Positions 22,460-35,265 of a stretch of DNA of 64,000 nucleotides are shown in pieces; position 1 is the stretch's first letter, and each line of letters starts with the position of its first letter. Below the pieces are notes generated by a model, which worked only from the letters and a program-made list of their open reading frames with translations, did not search any database and was not told the DNA's origin. The position numbers and the translations under genes are program-made. Source of the DNA: Hanleya hanleyi (Eukaryota; Mollusca; Polyplacophora; Lepidopleurida; Hanleyidae); assembly GCA_036873755.1 (NCBI GenBank), contig JAVTVY010048011.1, positions 1 through 64,000 of the forward strand, in the 5' to 3' direction.

Positions 22460-23286
22460 GAGTGAGTGAGTGAATATAATTTAACGTCGCTTTCAACTAT
22501 ATTTCAGTCATATCACGATGTTGGGTCCTATTCCTTTTCACACCCAGGAACCACACAGGTGGGGTCCTATTCCTTTTCACACTGGGAACCCCACGGGTGC
22601 CTCAGTTAGTCGCCTCTTACCAGGGCCGTATCCAGGGCCATTTTGATGCCGGTATACCGGTATGGGCGCCCAAACTCAGGCGCCCAAACTCAAGGTCAAA
22701 AATATCTTTTTCGGCTGCTTAACCTTACTACATTAAACTGGAGTTCAACTGAAGCCTTCTTCAAACTTTGTAATTCAATACAGTGTCGCGACCGCTATCA
22801 TAACTTCTGAGTTCAATACACATCGAAAACGCGTTGCTGGCCATGCTTTATGCATTACATACTTTAAATGGCATTGCATTGACCCCTCTGGTAGGCAATG
22901 ATCGCTGTGCTACGGTGATTTTCGCCTGGTCTTCCTGCAGCAATCAAAAACTTGAGAACAACCGATGTGTGGGGAATGCGCTATATCGGTGGCAACAACA
23001 ACGACCACGTGTTTGAGAGAACAGGATTACGGGAAAACGGGAAAATGTACACCCTGGCACTGATTAAAGCACTGAAATGGTATTTTCGAGGATCCAACAA
23101 ACCCTGATGTAAGTCAACAGCATCGGAGATTCCGTGGTTTTTGTGCAACAACAACAACATTATACCGGTATGCCCAAAAAATCTCTGGATACGGCCCTGC
23201 TTACGACAAGCTGTCTGAGGAGCTGAGGCCTATTCTTTCCATGACCTGCGGTGTGCACAACAACATCCCCGGAAGCCCCAAGGGGC
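22460..23286 (+). mobile_element. Complete GAGT-headed SINE, split by a hAT-like element
   Basis: A 16-bp target duplication, GAATTGAGAATGGGTT, flanks the unit at 22444-22459 and 23287-23302. The SINE runs from (GAGT)n and TTTAACGTCGCTTTCAAC through two copies of a ~38-bp module containing GGGTCCTATTCCTTTTCACAC, then CAGTTAGTCGCCTCTTAC. After an interruption at 22621-23199 it continues with GACAAGCTGTCTGAGGAGCTG and ends at AAGGGGCGA. Without the insert it is about 243 bp. The tail module resembles the conserved GTTAGTCGCCTCTTACGACAAG region I recall from gastropod SINEs. There is no poly-A tail; the end is a small CCCCAAGGGG palindrome. Confidence 0.92.
22621..23199 (+). mobile_element. hAT-like non-autonomous element, copy 2 (uninterrupted)
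   Basis: This 579-bp element has 15-bp perfect inverted ends (CAGGGCCGTATCCAG) and a 5-bp duplication, CTTAC, at 22616-22620 and 23200-23204. It lies inside a SINE whose sister copy at 26818-27084 shows the uninterrupted site. It aligns with 1315-1559 plus 2638-3006 and holds the empty TTAA site for the insertion in that copy. No transposase is encoded. Confidence 0.93.
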
Positions 23287-23302
23287 GAATTGAGAATGGG
23301 TT

Positions 23303-26300
23303 TTTATTCACAATTTCTTTTGTTTATTACGATGTATTTCATACGACATACATGTATGATCAAGAGAACCAACTGCTTTGAGAATTGAAGCCCGAGAAGG
23401 GTGTCGGAACTTTCCCAAGATGAAATTTTGAAATACCTCTTTCACGAAGAAATATTTTAATTTTGGAGGCATAATAGTAAGAAATACAATCAATGAACCA
23501 TCTGTGGTAACAAACAAACTATTAAACGAGGGAGCACAAAAAATAATTATGGGTTTTCTGTCAGTTAAAAGTTTCCTATATGTGGCGTCAGGATTGAAAA
23601 ACGACCACTTGTCACGCAATGGCGACGAGTATAAAAGGCTGATAGTCCAATGGTACCCAGGCAAACAGCAAATTACTAACATAAAGCTTTGCTTAATCAT
23701 CGTTGTACCTTTATTGGTTATGTGGTATCGGGACACGCATGGCAGCGATATGGAGCGCGACTAATGACACAACCAGACTGAGAAAATCTACAAATCTACT
23801 CGCCCTGTTATCGTCCCAGACAGACCTGATTCATATCTATCTCGCTGTAACCCATTTTTCTCTGTTTTTATCTAATATGTCATCATGCAGTGTCCTCGAA
23901 TTTACGTCTACATAATGGTATCATTGGAGATCTAAAATTGGGCAAATTTTACAGGGTCTCCCCAAACTGAACAACTGCATCTGAATTTATTTTGCATTAG
24001 CAGAGTCAGATTACGCGACGGTGAATTGGAATTCTAACACAGGTGATGTCTATAAAACGGGGGAAAAAAAATCTGTAACAACTTAATAATGATAATAACT
24101 GCATTCTCATCAAATGGTTGCAAACTGAGCTATTACACATCATTGCATTGTACATACTCTAGATACATGACACAAGACTTCACATCCCATCATTTCAGCC
24201 CACAAACAAGTGCAACATGCCAGCAGTCAAAACCAGCCAGCACACGAAATGGGACTGTCCCAATATCATGCCTTGCTTTCGTGTCCATTTTCACGGGTAT
24301 CCAGATGAAAACCTGAAAACTTTGTCGAAGGGTATCCACACGGTTATCTGAGTTAGCGAATAATTTGAACAATGAATACATGTTATTTGTATCCATAACT
24401 CAATACTTAATCTCTTTGGGTAGTGGTTAGCTTGTCTTCTAATAATCAATTTGCATTACACCTAATTTCTAATAAAGGTGCGAGAATGGTCAACTCCAAA
24501 AGTTTCTGGTTTGCCCAATGAATAATAATGAATAATTTTAATGCAAAATCGAATAATTTAATAGTAATTAATTTAAAGTAATATAACAAATTTCAATAAC
24601 TGTAGGTCATTCAAGTTTTTGGATGATGCTGGCCAACATGCGTTAATCTAAATTGGAAAATCCTTTACTCGGCTGTCGAGTCGATCACGTCTACTGACTG
24701 CAGTGGTGTATCCATCCTAAACAGCCTCAGCCTTAACGTTCAATCTGCACCACCGTTCAGCCCCAACCTCCTGTTCCAATTTATCTTGTGTTATATGTCG
24801 ACCCAATCTCCATTCTAACTCACTCGGTCCACCCCAAAAACCATGCCCTCATTCACCCAAGTTTCCTCCTGAATTTGTGCAATTTGCTACATGTAAGTCT
24901 TCCTAAAAAGGGAGAATTTTCAATACATCCGTTGCAAAATCAACCAATCAATCACATTTTTAATTCAGAACTCATTCACTGATTGGCTGTTCATGAACTG
25001 TATATACATGTACTTCTATATGGCAGAGGCACCAAGCAGGGCTTGCTGCTTTTCCACGGGAATCCAATTTCCATCATCAGCACTCCCGCAAAATCATTTA
25101 CAGGTATCCAACAGATTTTAGAAATCTGTATAAAAACATGGCAGTGTAACTAACGTCACAGGACCTACGAAATAGGGTTTGATATGATTTAAGTGTGTAC
25201 TCGAGAGATGACTTGGGGGCCATATGTGCTACCGTGAGAGAATTATATAGCAGTCTCGAATTGACAGTGGGTACTATTAACTTTCCCAGATGTCACCGCT
25301 GGTGCGTCGTTAGCGTAGCAACTATTATCGCCCTCAGTTCCTATTACCTTGGACACTTATCAGCCCAGCAGTACAGCACGAGGTCACCCATCCAAGTCTT
25401 GACCAGGCTCAAAGTCGCTTAACTTAGGTGATTTTACGAGAACCGGTGTGTCGTGATATGCCGTATCAGGGAACCTTCAAAAGTCACAGTGAAAGATACA
25501 GCCAAGGGTTCCCGATGGGCATGACGGTGCACTCGCTGAGCCATCAATAAATAATAAAAAAAATAATTATAAATCAAATTTTCATCAGAATTCGGTCAGC
25601 TCAGAACTTGCTCGTAACAATGCCCTGATGCACGTTCATGCCAAAAATCAAGGTTCTAATGTCAACGGTTCTCCTTATTTTGCCGACGAAAGGATTCGGA
25701 TGGACTGACTGACTCACTCACTCATTACCGGACAATTTGCAGATGGTAGCCTACTTCGTAGGAATGACAGACTTGGATTCCTGTGGATTCTCATCAAGAA
25801 TCCATTTGGATTTCCATAAATTTCAACGAAAAGCAAGGCCTGCCAAGTGACCAATCTGCTGCTTCAGGAAACAAAAGAGCATAGATATTATTGGGAATTA
25901 TCAGACCCCACAAAAATAGCTATAGGCGAGGTGATCGAAGCATGAAACACTTTGTGAGGAAACAGTGAGAAAGCTATCTGCCTGTACGGTCACCAAAGGA
26001 AGGATTGCATGTCTGGCCGCTATAATTCAGCCGTCTGCTTGTTTCGTATTACCTACACGTTAAAGGGCTATTGTGCAATTCTGGACGCATGCAGAACTGA
26101 TTGAAAATCTTCAGTAGGCAAACTACATTGTACATAGTACAGGGAAGCTATCGCAGCAAATCGAAAAGTGTTTTTGTACTGGCCGTCATTAAAGTACGGT
26201 CTGGGACCATACTAAATAACAATGGCTGACACATATATCTTGGCCATTGTATGGGGCAACAAAGTCAGCAGCAGCCCTTAGCGACCCTTCGTCGTGTCTA

Positions 26301-26805
26301 TACTGCTCCATAAACCGACCAACGGCAACTATTAGCACATACTGGAGACCTCCCTAGTGAGGCTACTCTATATTTTTCTCCCCGCGTCACACCTTAGCTC
26401 ACCAAATCTGTTACCCAAATCGAACGACCGAACTATACAATTCCCCGAAAGCAATTACAGTTTAATTTTATTGCAGTTTTTTTCAAAGGAGGGACGAAGA
26501 TAATTCCTCAAAGAATCTGGTTTGCAGAAGTAGAACAGGCAATAAATAAAGCCCAGAATCTGACATACTGCAGTCAGTGGACAAAAGTTTTAAACTACCA
26601 CTACATATTAAGTAAACTGAACAACGACGTGGAAACTTGGCTTCAATCCAAAAATAACTCGCACCCAATATAGCATTTTTATTCTCAATTGATAATTACA
26701 AAAAAACTATAAATCAATTGTACATTTAATAACTGCACTCCAAAAGGTGGATACCAATACAGAATTAACACAAAAAAGAGAACAAGAGCCTGATGTGTAA
26801 AATGG
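23303..26805. other. No supported gene
   Basis: Mostly single-copy sequence. Around 23510-23760 and 26150-26430 the composition is GC-balanced and repeat-free, which could indicate conserved non-coding DNA. A tract with short AATAAT repeats lies at 24520-24600. The open frames (at most 142 codons, on overlapping strands) match nothing I know. Confidence 0.45.
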
Positions 26806-26817
26806 ACATCATTTAGA

Positions 26818-27084
26818 GTGAGTGAGTGAGTGAGTGAGTGAATATGATTTAACGTCGCTTTCAACACTATTTCAGTCGTATCACGACGTCGGGTCCTATT
26901 CCTTCACACCCTGGAGCCCCACAGGTAGGGTCCTATTCCTTTTTACACCCGGGAACCCCACAGACCTGTGCCCCAGTTAATCGCCTCTGACGACAAGGTG
27001 TCCGAGGAGCTGAGGTCTATTCTTACCATGACCTGGGGTGTGCACAATGACATCCCAGGTCAACCCCGGATGCCCCACGGGGCG
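26818..27084 (+). mobile_element. Complete GAGT-headed SINE, uninterrupted
   Basis: A 12-bp target duplication with one mismatch (ACATCATTTAGA at 26806-26817 and ACGTCATTTAGA at 27085-27096) flanks a 267-bp unit. Order: (GTGA)n head, TTTAACGTCGCTTTCAACAC, ATTTCAGTCGTATCACGACG, two ~38-bp GGGTCCTATTCC modules, AGTTAATCGCCTCTGACGAC, GAGGAGCTGAGGTCTATTC, and a CCCCACGGGG palindrome at the end. It is the reference for recognising the interrupted copy at 22460 and the truncated copies at 15590 and 63275. Confidence 0.93.
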
Positions 27085-27409
27085 ACGTCATTTAGAAATA
27101 AATTTATGATAATCATGTTTCGATGAGACGTTATCATATCGGTAAGTGTCACTGTTTGCACACATAATAGTTTTTTGCTGTTTTTAGCCGACCGAAAAGA
27201 AAGAAGTTCCCTGGCATCATATGCCTTTTTTGAACTTCTTCTATCGGATGCCATAACTATACTAACAAGCTGAGTAGCTAGCAGGCCCTCCGCCAAGTAG
27301 CCTGTTTGAGAGCATACAGCATATATACGCTTCCAATATCTCCTTAAATATAACTTGGAAGTGGATATGTGTATGTGGAAAGAGACGTTTATCTGGAATT
27401 GTTGAGACA

Positions 27410-28957
27410 ATTTGAGGAGGTTTGGAATGTACGTCTGTAGCTGTATATGGATTTGTGGATGGTAAGGTTTATAAATCGATGAGTGGAATAGATCAAGATA
27501 TCGCGTTCACAACACAGATGGGTACAATATGGGTGAGTGAAATCCAAGATGGTCAATGGCAGCCATCTTGGATTACATACTACCTCTACTATACTAACTG
27601 ATGTGAAGCACCTTCTCAAGTTTGAAGTCAATCGGGCAAATTGTTCTCACGATACCACATTCACAAGATGCAGGATGGACGGAGTCGAAGATGGTCAATG
27701 GCAGCCATCTTGGATTACGTACCTCACAAAATCAATACCAATGGCCGTCTAACTGATGTGAAGCCCCATTCTCAAGTTTGAAGTCAATTGCTCGAATTGT
27801 TCTCGAGATATCGCGTTCACAAAATGTGTGACGGACAGAATTTAATATGGTCAATGGCAGCCATCTTGGATTATGTACCTCAGTGAAAATCAATACCAAT
27901 GGCTGGCTGACAGACATGAAGAACCTTCCCAAGTTTGAAGTCGATTGGTTGAATTGTTCTCGAGATATCGCGTTCACAAGATCTGGGACGGGTGGAATCC
28001 AATATGGTCAATGGCAGCCATCTTGGATTACGTACCTCAGTGAAAATCAATACCAATGGCCATCTGACTGATGTGAGGCACCTTCTCAAGTTTGAAGTCG
28101 ATTGGTTGAATTGTTCTCGAGATATCGCGTTCACAAGATGTGGGACGGACAGTATCCAATATGTCAATGGCAGCCATCTTGGATTACATACCTCAGTGAA
28201 AATCAATACCAATGGCCATCTGACTGATGTGAGGCACCTTCTCAAGTTTGAAGTCGATTGGTTGAATTGTTTTCGAGATATCGCGTTCACAAGATCTGGG
28301 ACAGGTGGAATCCAATATGGTCAATGGCAGCCATCTTGGATTATGTACCTCAGTGAAAATCAATACCAATGGCCGGCTGACAGACATGAAGAACCTTCCC
28401 AAGTTTGAAGTCGATTGGTTGAATTGTTCTCGAGATATCGCGTTCACAAGATCTGGGACGGGTGAAATCCAATATGGTCAATGGCAGCCATCTTGGATTA
28501 CGTACCTCAGTGAAAATCAATACCAATGGCCATCTGACTGATGTGAGGCACCTTCTCAAGTTTGAAGTCGATTGGTTGAATTGTTCTCGAGATATCGCGT
28601 TCACAAGATGTGGGACGGACAGTATCCAATATGTCAATGGCAGCCATCTTGGATTACATACCTCAGTGAAAATCAATACCAATGGCCATCTGACTGATGT
28701 GAAGAACCTTCCCCAGTTTGAAGTCGATTGGTAGAACTGTTCTCGAGATATCGCGTTCACAAGATGTGGGAAGGACAGAATCCAATATGGTCGATGGCGG
28801 CCATCTTGGATTACGTACCTCAGTGAAAATCAATACCAATGGCCATCTAACTGATGTGAAGCACCTTCTCAAGTTTGAAGACGATTGGTCGAATTGTTCT
28901 CAAGATATCGCGTTCACAAGATGTGTGTCGGACGGACGGACGGAAGGACGGCTAGCA
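27410..28957. repeat. 157-bp satellite array with ~470-bp higher-order unit
   Basis: About nine monomers of ~157 bp run through this block. Each holds CAATGGCAGCCATCTTGGAT, AAAATCAATACCAATGG, TTCTCAAGTTTGAAGTC and CTCGAGATATCGCGTTCACA. From 27838 three monomer types (marked GACAGACATGAAG, then two GATGTGAGGC-type units) repeat in the same order from 28312, so 27838-28311 and 28312-28787 are two copies of a ~470-bp trimer. In the first monomer AATCCAAGATGG pairs with CCATCTTGGATT as a 12-bp stem; most others keep 11 of the 12. The array ends in an ACGG microsatellite (about 28928-28951). It is homologous to the shorter array at 38.8-39.1 kb. The layout matches the core-plus-ACGG part of bivalve 'pearl'-type elements. 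Reverse-strand frames of 136 codons are products of the repeat. Confidence 0.92.
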
Positions 28958-29030
28958 TTTCCAAGTCCTCCGCCACGAAACAAAGTTTCACGACTTCCAA
29001 CCCCCAAAAAGTTTTCGGGGCCCTGTTAGG
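28958..29030 (+). mobile_element. Truncated 3' end of the satellite-bearing element
   Basis: After the ACGG microsatellite, CATTTCCAAGTCCTCCGCCACG resembles the first arm of the terminal hairpin at 39172-39200 (TTTCTAAGTCCCTCTCCCAC), but the complementary arm and A run are missing. The element therefore seems to have lost its last bases, or the hairpin has diverged. Confidence 0.5.
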
Positions 29031-29409
29031 CTTCAGGCCACTCCTGAGGAAATTTAAGAGAAATCTAGCTGTTATGATGTTAAAAAATTTAAGACCTGAA
29101 TAATTGAAGTCAGGAATCAAAGGAAATCATCACCATTTTTAATTGCAGTTTTTCAGTTTGTTGATATTGTCAAGTCAGTCAGAATTTTCATTTCGAAATA
29201 TACATTGAACTTTCGTCTGCATATTCAACGATTTTTCTGAACCTGAACAGTTTAGGAAAATTTCCAAATTCCAAGGCCTGCAGAACAAATTTGTTAACTC
29301 CACAGTATTCCTGGGCCTAAACAAACCCATTTCAAAATAGACTTCAGATCATAAAATCTGGAATTATTAGTTCGAACCTGTCCCAACTGACTGAGAAGCA
29401 ATGACTCCT

Positions 29410-29880
29410 GTAAATCCTCTCTAGTAATTCAACCACTCTATTATAATTCAATCACCCCAATTTTGTAGACAAATTCAATCAGCCATTCTAATAAATTATG
29501 TCACCCTCTAAAGTAAAAACCATGAAAATGATGACGAAATAATGAATTATCTGCTTGATTTCGAACAATTTGGTCAGCTTCCTGTTCCAATAAATTTGAC
29601 CACCCCCTGATTCTGTAGTAGGAAATTTCACAACCTGTGATTTAATTATTATGGTAATCCGTCTAATAATCAATCACAGTGAAATTTTTCACCGTAAAAT
29701 CTGGGGGTGATCAAATTAATTAGAATTTATTTGTCCAAAATCATGCAGATAATTCATTATTTAATTCATTTTAGAGAGTGATCAACTTTATAAGCACAGC
29801 CGATTGAAATTTGTTCAGAAAATTGTGGGTGATTGAATTTAAATAAGGGGGTGGAATTATTAGGGGGAATACCAAGTAGG
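29410..29880. mobile_element. Two TA-MITE copies, head to head
   Basis: A forward copy (about 29410-29660) has TAATTCAATCACCCC, TTCTAATAAATT, GATTTCGAACAATTTGGTCAG and CTGTGATTTAATTATTA. It is followed immediately by an inverted copy (about 29665-29880) reading TCTGGGGGTGATCAAATTAATTAG, then GGGTGATTGAATTTAAATAAG and GGAATTATTAGGGGGAATACC. Both are diverged relatives of the 7044-7255 element. Side-by-side opposite copies make a large imperfect palindrome. Confidence 0.78.
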
Positions 29881-32800
29881 GAATTTACCATACCAAGTTT
29901 TCATACCGACAACTTGGTGTAAATACATGAACAAATCTGCTTTGCCTGATCAACATGGATGTCTTCTTTAGAATCTTGCTTAACAATTAGATTTTAGACG
30001 TCTTCGCCAACGCGATTAGACATCCAGTCGCTCAAGAGCTCATTGGGTTTCGACGGATCAAACAAAACAAACTGGGAGATGTCATGAAGCAGATGAGACT
30101 TTTTTTTGTTTTTATTCCCAAAGACTATCTCTTCATAAGAAATAACACATACATGTGTATGTAGACAGTTAAAAAAAAATAAGAAAAGCTTGAGATGTTT
30201 GTTGCTCCCCACGTAAAGCTTTTGACAGGATTCACGCTGACAAAAGTACTGAGGGATTGCAGACCAGTCCGAAACAAAACTCGGGAAGTCTAGCGCCACT
30301 AGTAAGATTGGTTTGTCGGAAAAGAGAAAAGGAGCCCAAGTCTGGCAATTGTCTCGGTGACGCCACGAGTGACAATAGGGGTCCAGCAGATGGTCAAACG
30401 ACCCTAGATTGGGGTAAGAACAACAGGATGACCTCTGACCTTAAACTACCAGGGATCAGGGCCAGAGAGAGATTGGTTGACTCTCAGGTATGCCTCTAGA
30501 CCCCTCAGCACAGCTTTACTCCTTCCTACTGTACCATCGCTGCTAATCCCCTAACCCAATAGTTAATGTCGCCTTTTGCTACGGAACAAGATTTCCCTTC
30601 CTCGTGGGGGGAATTCAAGATACCCCTGTGAAAGATACCTATTAATTTTCATCAGCAGAAACAGCGTATCGATGTCCAGTTTACTTTGACAAATTGGCCA
30701 CAATATCCATCAAGAGCTTTTATAATCTTTCTAGCGTTACTCCCGAGTCTTAGTTTCCCACTAGCTTACAAACTGCAACGTTGTTGATGTACCAGTTCAA
30801 CATAAACATTTTCTACACTAATTCCCGTATCAAGCACAAAGATCCAATTTTCGCAATAATCTCCAAAACAACCGCAAAACTGTTGGGAACACTTTTAGGG
30901 ATTTAGTGAATCATTGCAATCACCGGTTGAATAATCCCATCACAAGATTTCATAAATCATATTTCACAAAAACAAATTGTGTTAATTGCGGTCAAGTCAT
31001 TCAGCTAATGAAATTATTCATCTTCATACTTCTTAGTCTTGAAAGTGCTGCCTTTTAAAGTGTTTTTTTATTCTCCAGAGACTAACATGGCTACCCAAAT
31101 TTTATACTTTAAACTTCTTGAATCAAAAAATAATAAGAATATAAGTGAAATAAAATATATGAGAAAAGTGTGCACACTCAATTCTTTGGAAGCATTTTAT
31201 TCTAGTATTGCATCACATGTTTGTCACACAATTAACTGTGAATTTGTTGGATTGATTTATTTACGTTGGTTTGTTTGATTTATCAACTATTGATCATCCG
31301 AATGGAAAATGGAATATTGTGTGGAAAAATACTATGAGCACAAATGAAGGATTTATTACAAAAAATAGAGATTATAAATAGGAAGGATAAATCAGCTTAT
31401 AAATACTTAACTCAGGATTACCACAGCACACAGAATAGAATTATTTCATGAGTTTTCATGCCCAAATGTGACTATTTTTCACGACTTCCACAACGTGATA
31501 TAGTCTTAATAGTCGAAAAATATGCGGACCAACAAAACTTTGTGAAAAGCAATCCAGTGTTTCACTTGTGTATATTAAAACATACCATATCTGGGAGAAG
31601 AATTAGGGGAAGAAAATACATAGATTTTTTGCTTAAAAAGATTAAACTTAAGACTTTTTTGTGACATATCATGACTTGAACATATATTTATTCAGGACTA
31701 TTTAGGTTATTTCATGACGGTGACAGACATGTTAACTACTTTTGATTTGATTTAAACCACATAATATCAGCAAGGTTTTTTTTTGTTTTTTTTAAATACA
31801 TGTATACAAAACAATATGTCAAAACTCATAAAAGGTAAAAACATAAATTCTTAATGATTTACTACCAGCAGGCCTATCCGTTCCTCGTATACAAGTTATC
31901 TAGGACATAGAATTAGACTGAATGGGATTTTACGAGGTGATTTTCTGTGATCTAACATCAAGGTGTATTTATTTGTGAGGAGAGCCAAGGTGTAATCTGT
32001 GCCCATACTGGAGTAATTATTTTGCCTGTGTAATTCAAGTCCATGAGTGGCGGTGTAATATAAGAGAACTGCTTCCACAAATAAGCTAGGCAGTCCAAAG
32101 TCACAGATCACCATTCCGTTAGTAACAATAACACAGTTAGTTAACCAAGACCCTGCTATTAGCATTCTGACCCCCAGACTAATGCCTGGCATGGGAACAA
32201 GAATGTTCCAAACAATTAGATAAATTGTTGGTAAACACACAAGATTTGCAAGTCATCATGCACAGAACGAATTTAAAATTGGCTGAAAACACACAACAAT
32301 AGATAGATTATTCTTTGGTCAGACTTTGTCATCGTTAAACCTAAATTTGTCTTTCTTGTCAAAATACATGTAAAGAAAAAAACATGCAGGATAAATTGCA
32401 ATTTTTTTTTATTTCTAGAATTATACAAAAGATATTTATCCATAGATATTATTCATATGTAAATATGATAATCAGACTTTCTGCACAGAATAGAATTGGG
32501 TACATGTAGCTGTGATGTTGAATGTAGATAAAGATTTCAAAATTTCAACCAGGAAAGGAAAAGAGTATTTCAGACTAAGAAAGCTAGTACTTCAAGGTGA
32601 ACAGAACTGATAAGGTGCATGTAAATAGGACATTTCTGATTATGCAATAAATTACTGAAGTTGAAAGTCTTCCTATTTAAACAGCGTCAGTGTGAAATGT
32701 TGTTATATTGGTGGGAAAATACAGCTCTCTCACAAGGACTAACGAGATGTTAATTGGTTACAGGAACACTGCTGTGAGTAATTAAGTCTGTTTGTATCAA

Positions 32801-35261
32801 CAAGTACCTTTCACAGCACTGGTAATTAAAGCCATTCACTAACTACATGCAAGGAGAAATGCTTCAAAGAGACTTTCTGGTCAATTTTGACCGGACAACT
32901 ATTTCTCCCTCCTTGGAGACTGTTATTCATCTTTTATAATATGGATCATGATTAAATGAGTTTCAGTACCGTATTATGTGACATCTGCAAACTATACATC
33001 ATGATACATAAAAGCAAAAATACCTCCCTACCCACTCTCACTCACTTCCAAGATGTCTTCCCATGATTTCAGCTTTCTTGAACTCTTTTTTTTTTGTCTT
33101 CCTTTTCATTATGAACAATAAATTGAAACTGAAAAATGATAAATTGAATCAGTAAAATATTACCTCCTGAAAAATCACATAAACACTCATCAGATACCTA
33201 CTTTACTCGTGACAACAAAAAAACATCATAGAATGTCACTTACCTGGTCAATAATGATTAATCCATAAGACGATCTTCAAATCAATATATGTATTTTTAT
33301 AGAGATTTTTAAACATTTTCATCTGATAAAATCATTGAAGTACGCCAGCATGCTAAGAATTAAAAGAACTGATCGCAGTGGCTCTAATCTCCGAGACAAG
33401 CAACTGAATGCAACTGCTGTGTAAATTCTGTAATGCTTCGAACAGCAGGAGGTAATATAGACTGGAAAAGAAAGACGGGGAGGGACAGATGCCGACGGTT
33501 AACTACGGGAGATGAAACGGATAGGATGTTCAGGTTTGAGGGCAAGATTGGAGGATTTGTTATGTATTCAATATATGCTGGTCCTATAACATGTCCTAGA
33601 CCTCAACACCTGTCAAGCCAGATTACATAGGCGGTGAACTTAATCAGGTGTTGTTAGTTAACCTACACAGACATCTAGCTTATACCACACTGACAAACAT
33701 ATAATTAGGCATCCAAAACATTATCGTTAAAACTATGCTTTGTAATTAATAGATAGTTCAGGAACTGTCAGGTCATTTTTCTCTCCAACCCTGCCCCAAA
33801 CACAGAGCCAGAAATTTTAAAATTTATCAAAATATTATGCCAAAGAAAAACAGCATCACAATAGTTGATGGTACAAGTATTCCTGAATTACTTGAAAAGA
33901 AATATATTTTATTACATGTAACATTGGAGAAATTACAATTGTATTTTAACACATGAAAAGAATTCTGTGATAAAAATAAATAATCACAATAAAAATTTAA
34001 TATTCATATAAATTCCAGTCACAATTAAAGATTATGTAAATTAGGAAAATCGCTTGGCGTTTAAAATGATGCTAAGTGGATTAGGACTGCAGGGAGCATT
34101 TAACGAACTGAAGGAATTATTTAGCCCTAGTTGACCTTAAACTTGGCCATTTAAGCACCCATTTGAGCTCATAATTTCTGCGTGTCTAGAGAAAATTGGA
34201 CCCAGTGACCTGTTGGAATAATTATTTTTCCTTATTCAGAATAACAAATTAAGGCTGGGACTATCCCGCATGTGTTCTAGCTAAAGCCTCAGTCTCTCGA
34301 GACATTCATAGCCCAGGAAAACGAATCAAAATGCAAATGACATTTCTACAGGACCATCTTACCATCCTTCATTGAACCAAGGGAGTCAAACTATGGAGGC
34401 CCTAATTGAGCGTGTTTAACGAGACTGTCCATATCAAATATCTGACTTATTCAGACATTTAAATATATGTATATGACAACGCGTGACAGTCCATCTGGGA
34501 GCATTAAAGCTTACCCAAAAAACAGAATTCCTCTTTGTGACAGGTTGCTAATTATTCCAAAAATCATAATCGAATTTAATATATACATATGTAAATGACA
34601 ATTTGGCAAGCCCCAGGGGTGGAATTTCGCAAAATTTTGCGAGAATCCAACTGGATTCTCAGTGGCTTAATTTGCGAGAATTCAAAGAATCCAAATTTGC
34701 GGAACCAAGCATTTCGTGACCAGTTGCCATTTTCACTAGTGCTGGTTACTGCACAACTAGATGTAAACTTCTCAATGGGAAAAATTGAAATCGCCTCATT
34801 TATTCTGAGGGTGGTGGTTAGCACACCTAAAGTAGGACACCTTAAATTAGTTCAGGCGAGTGATTGGTTATCTCCATTGATGAGCAGTATTCAACCTAAA
34901 CTTTTTTTATATGGTAAGACATAGATACCTTAATTTTATTTCATTTGTATCTTTGTATTGCATACAGCAAATATTGGAATTGTCTGCATTGCAAAAAAAA
35001 AAAAAAAAAATCACACTTGAAAAGTCAGCATTCCCTGACAAGCAGTAAAACCAAATAATGTTAATAATGAACCTTATATAAAAGACTAGGCTTAACAGTT
35101 GGCCAGATTTGGCAGAGACACGCAACAACATTAAAAATAAGGAAATTCCAGATATTTTTTGTCCTACATTTTCATTTCATACCATGATGGTTTTTACAGA
35201 AAGATAAAAATTACCAACAAAAATTCAAGAGTCACGGACATGAACAAGAAATGCAATGCCG
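29881..35261. other. No supported gene; long low-repeat stretch
   Basis: No mobile-element ends were recognised in 5.4 kb, the longest repeat-poor stretch apart from parts of 53-61 kb. Several blocks look like possible conserved non-coding DNA: 30000-30500, 32090-32240, 32740-32850 (TAATTAAG, GGTAATTAAAG) and 34020-34340, which includes ATGCAAAT, the POU octamer, near 34330. Short self-complementary runs lie at 34622-34665 (GCAAAATTTTGC, GAATCCAACTGGATTC). Open frames (at most 114 codons) have no recognisable domain. Confidence 0.45.
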
Positions 35262-35265
35262 TTAA

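Noticed and set aside
27880..28760. Two nearly identical 136-codon reverse frames
   Set aside because: They are offset by the 470-bp higher-order unit and are translations of the satellite.
27410..28957. CRISPR-like array of regular repeats
   Set aside because: Units of 157 bp are repeats throughout with no unique spacers, and the genome is clearly animal.
32165..32240. Steroid-receptor-type palindrome GGAACAAGAATGTTCC
   Set aside because: The spacer between the half-sites is four bases, not the three of the consensus element, so it is probably chance.
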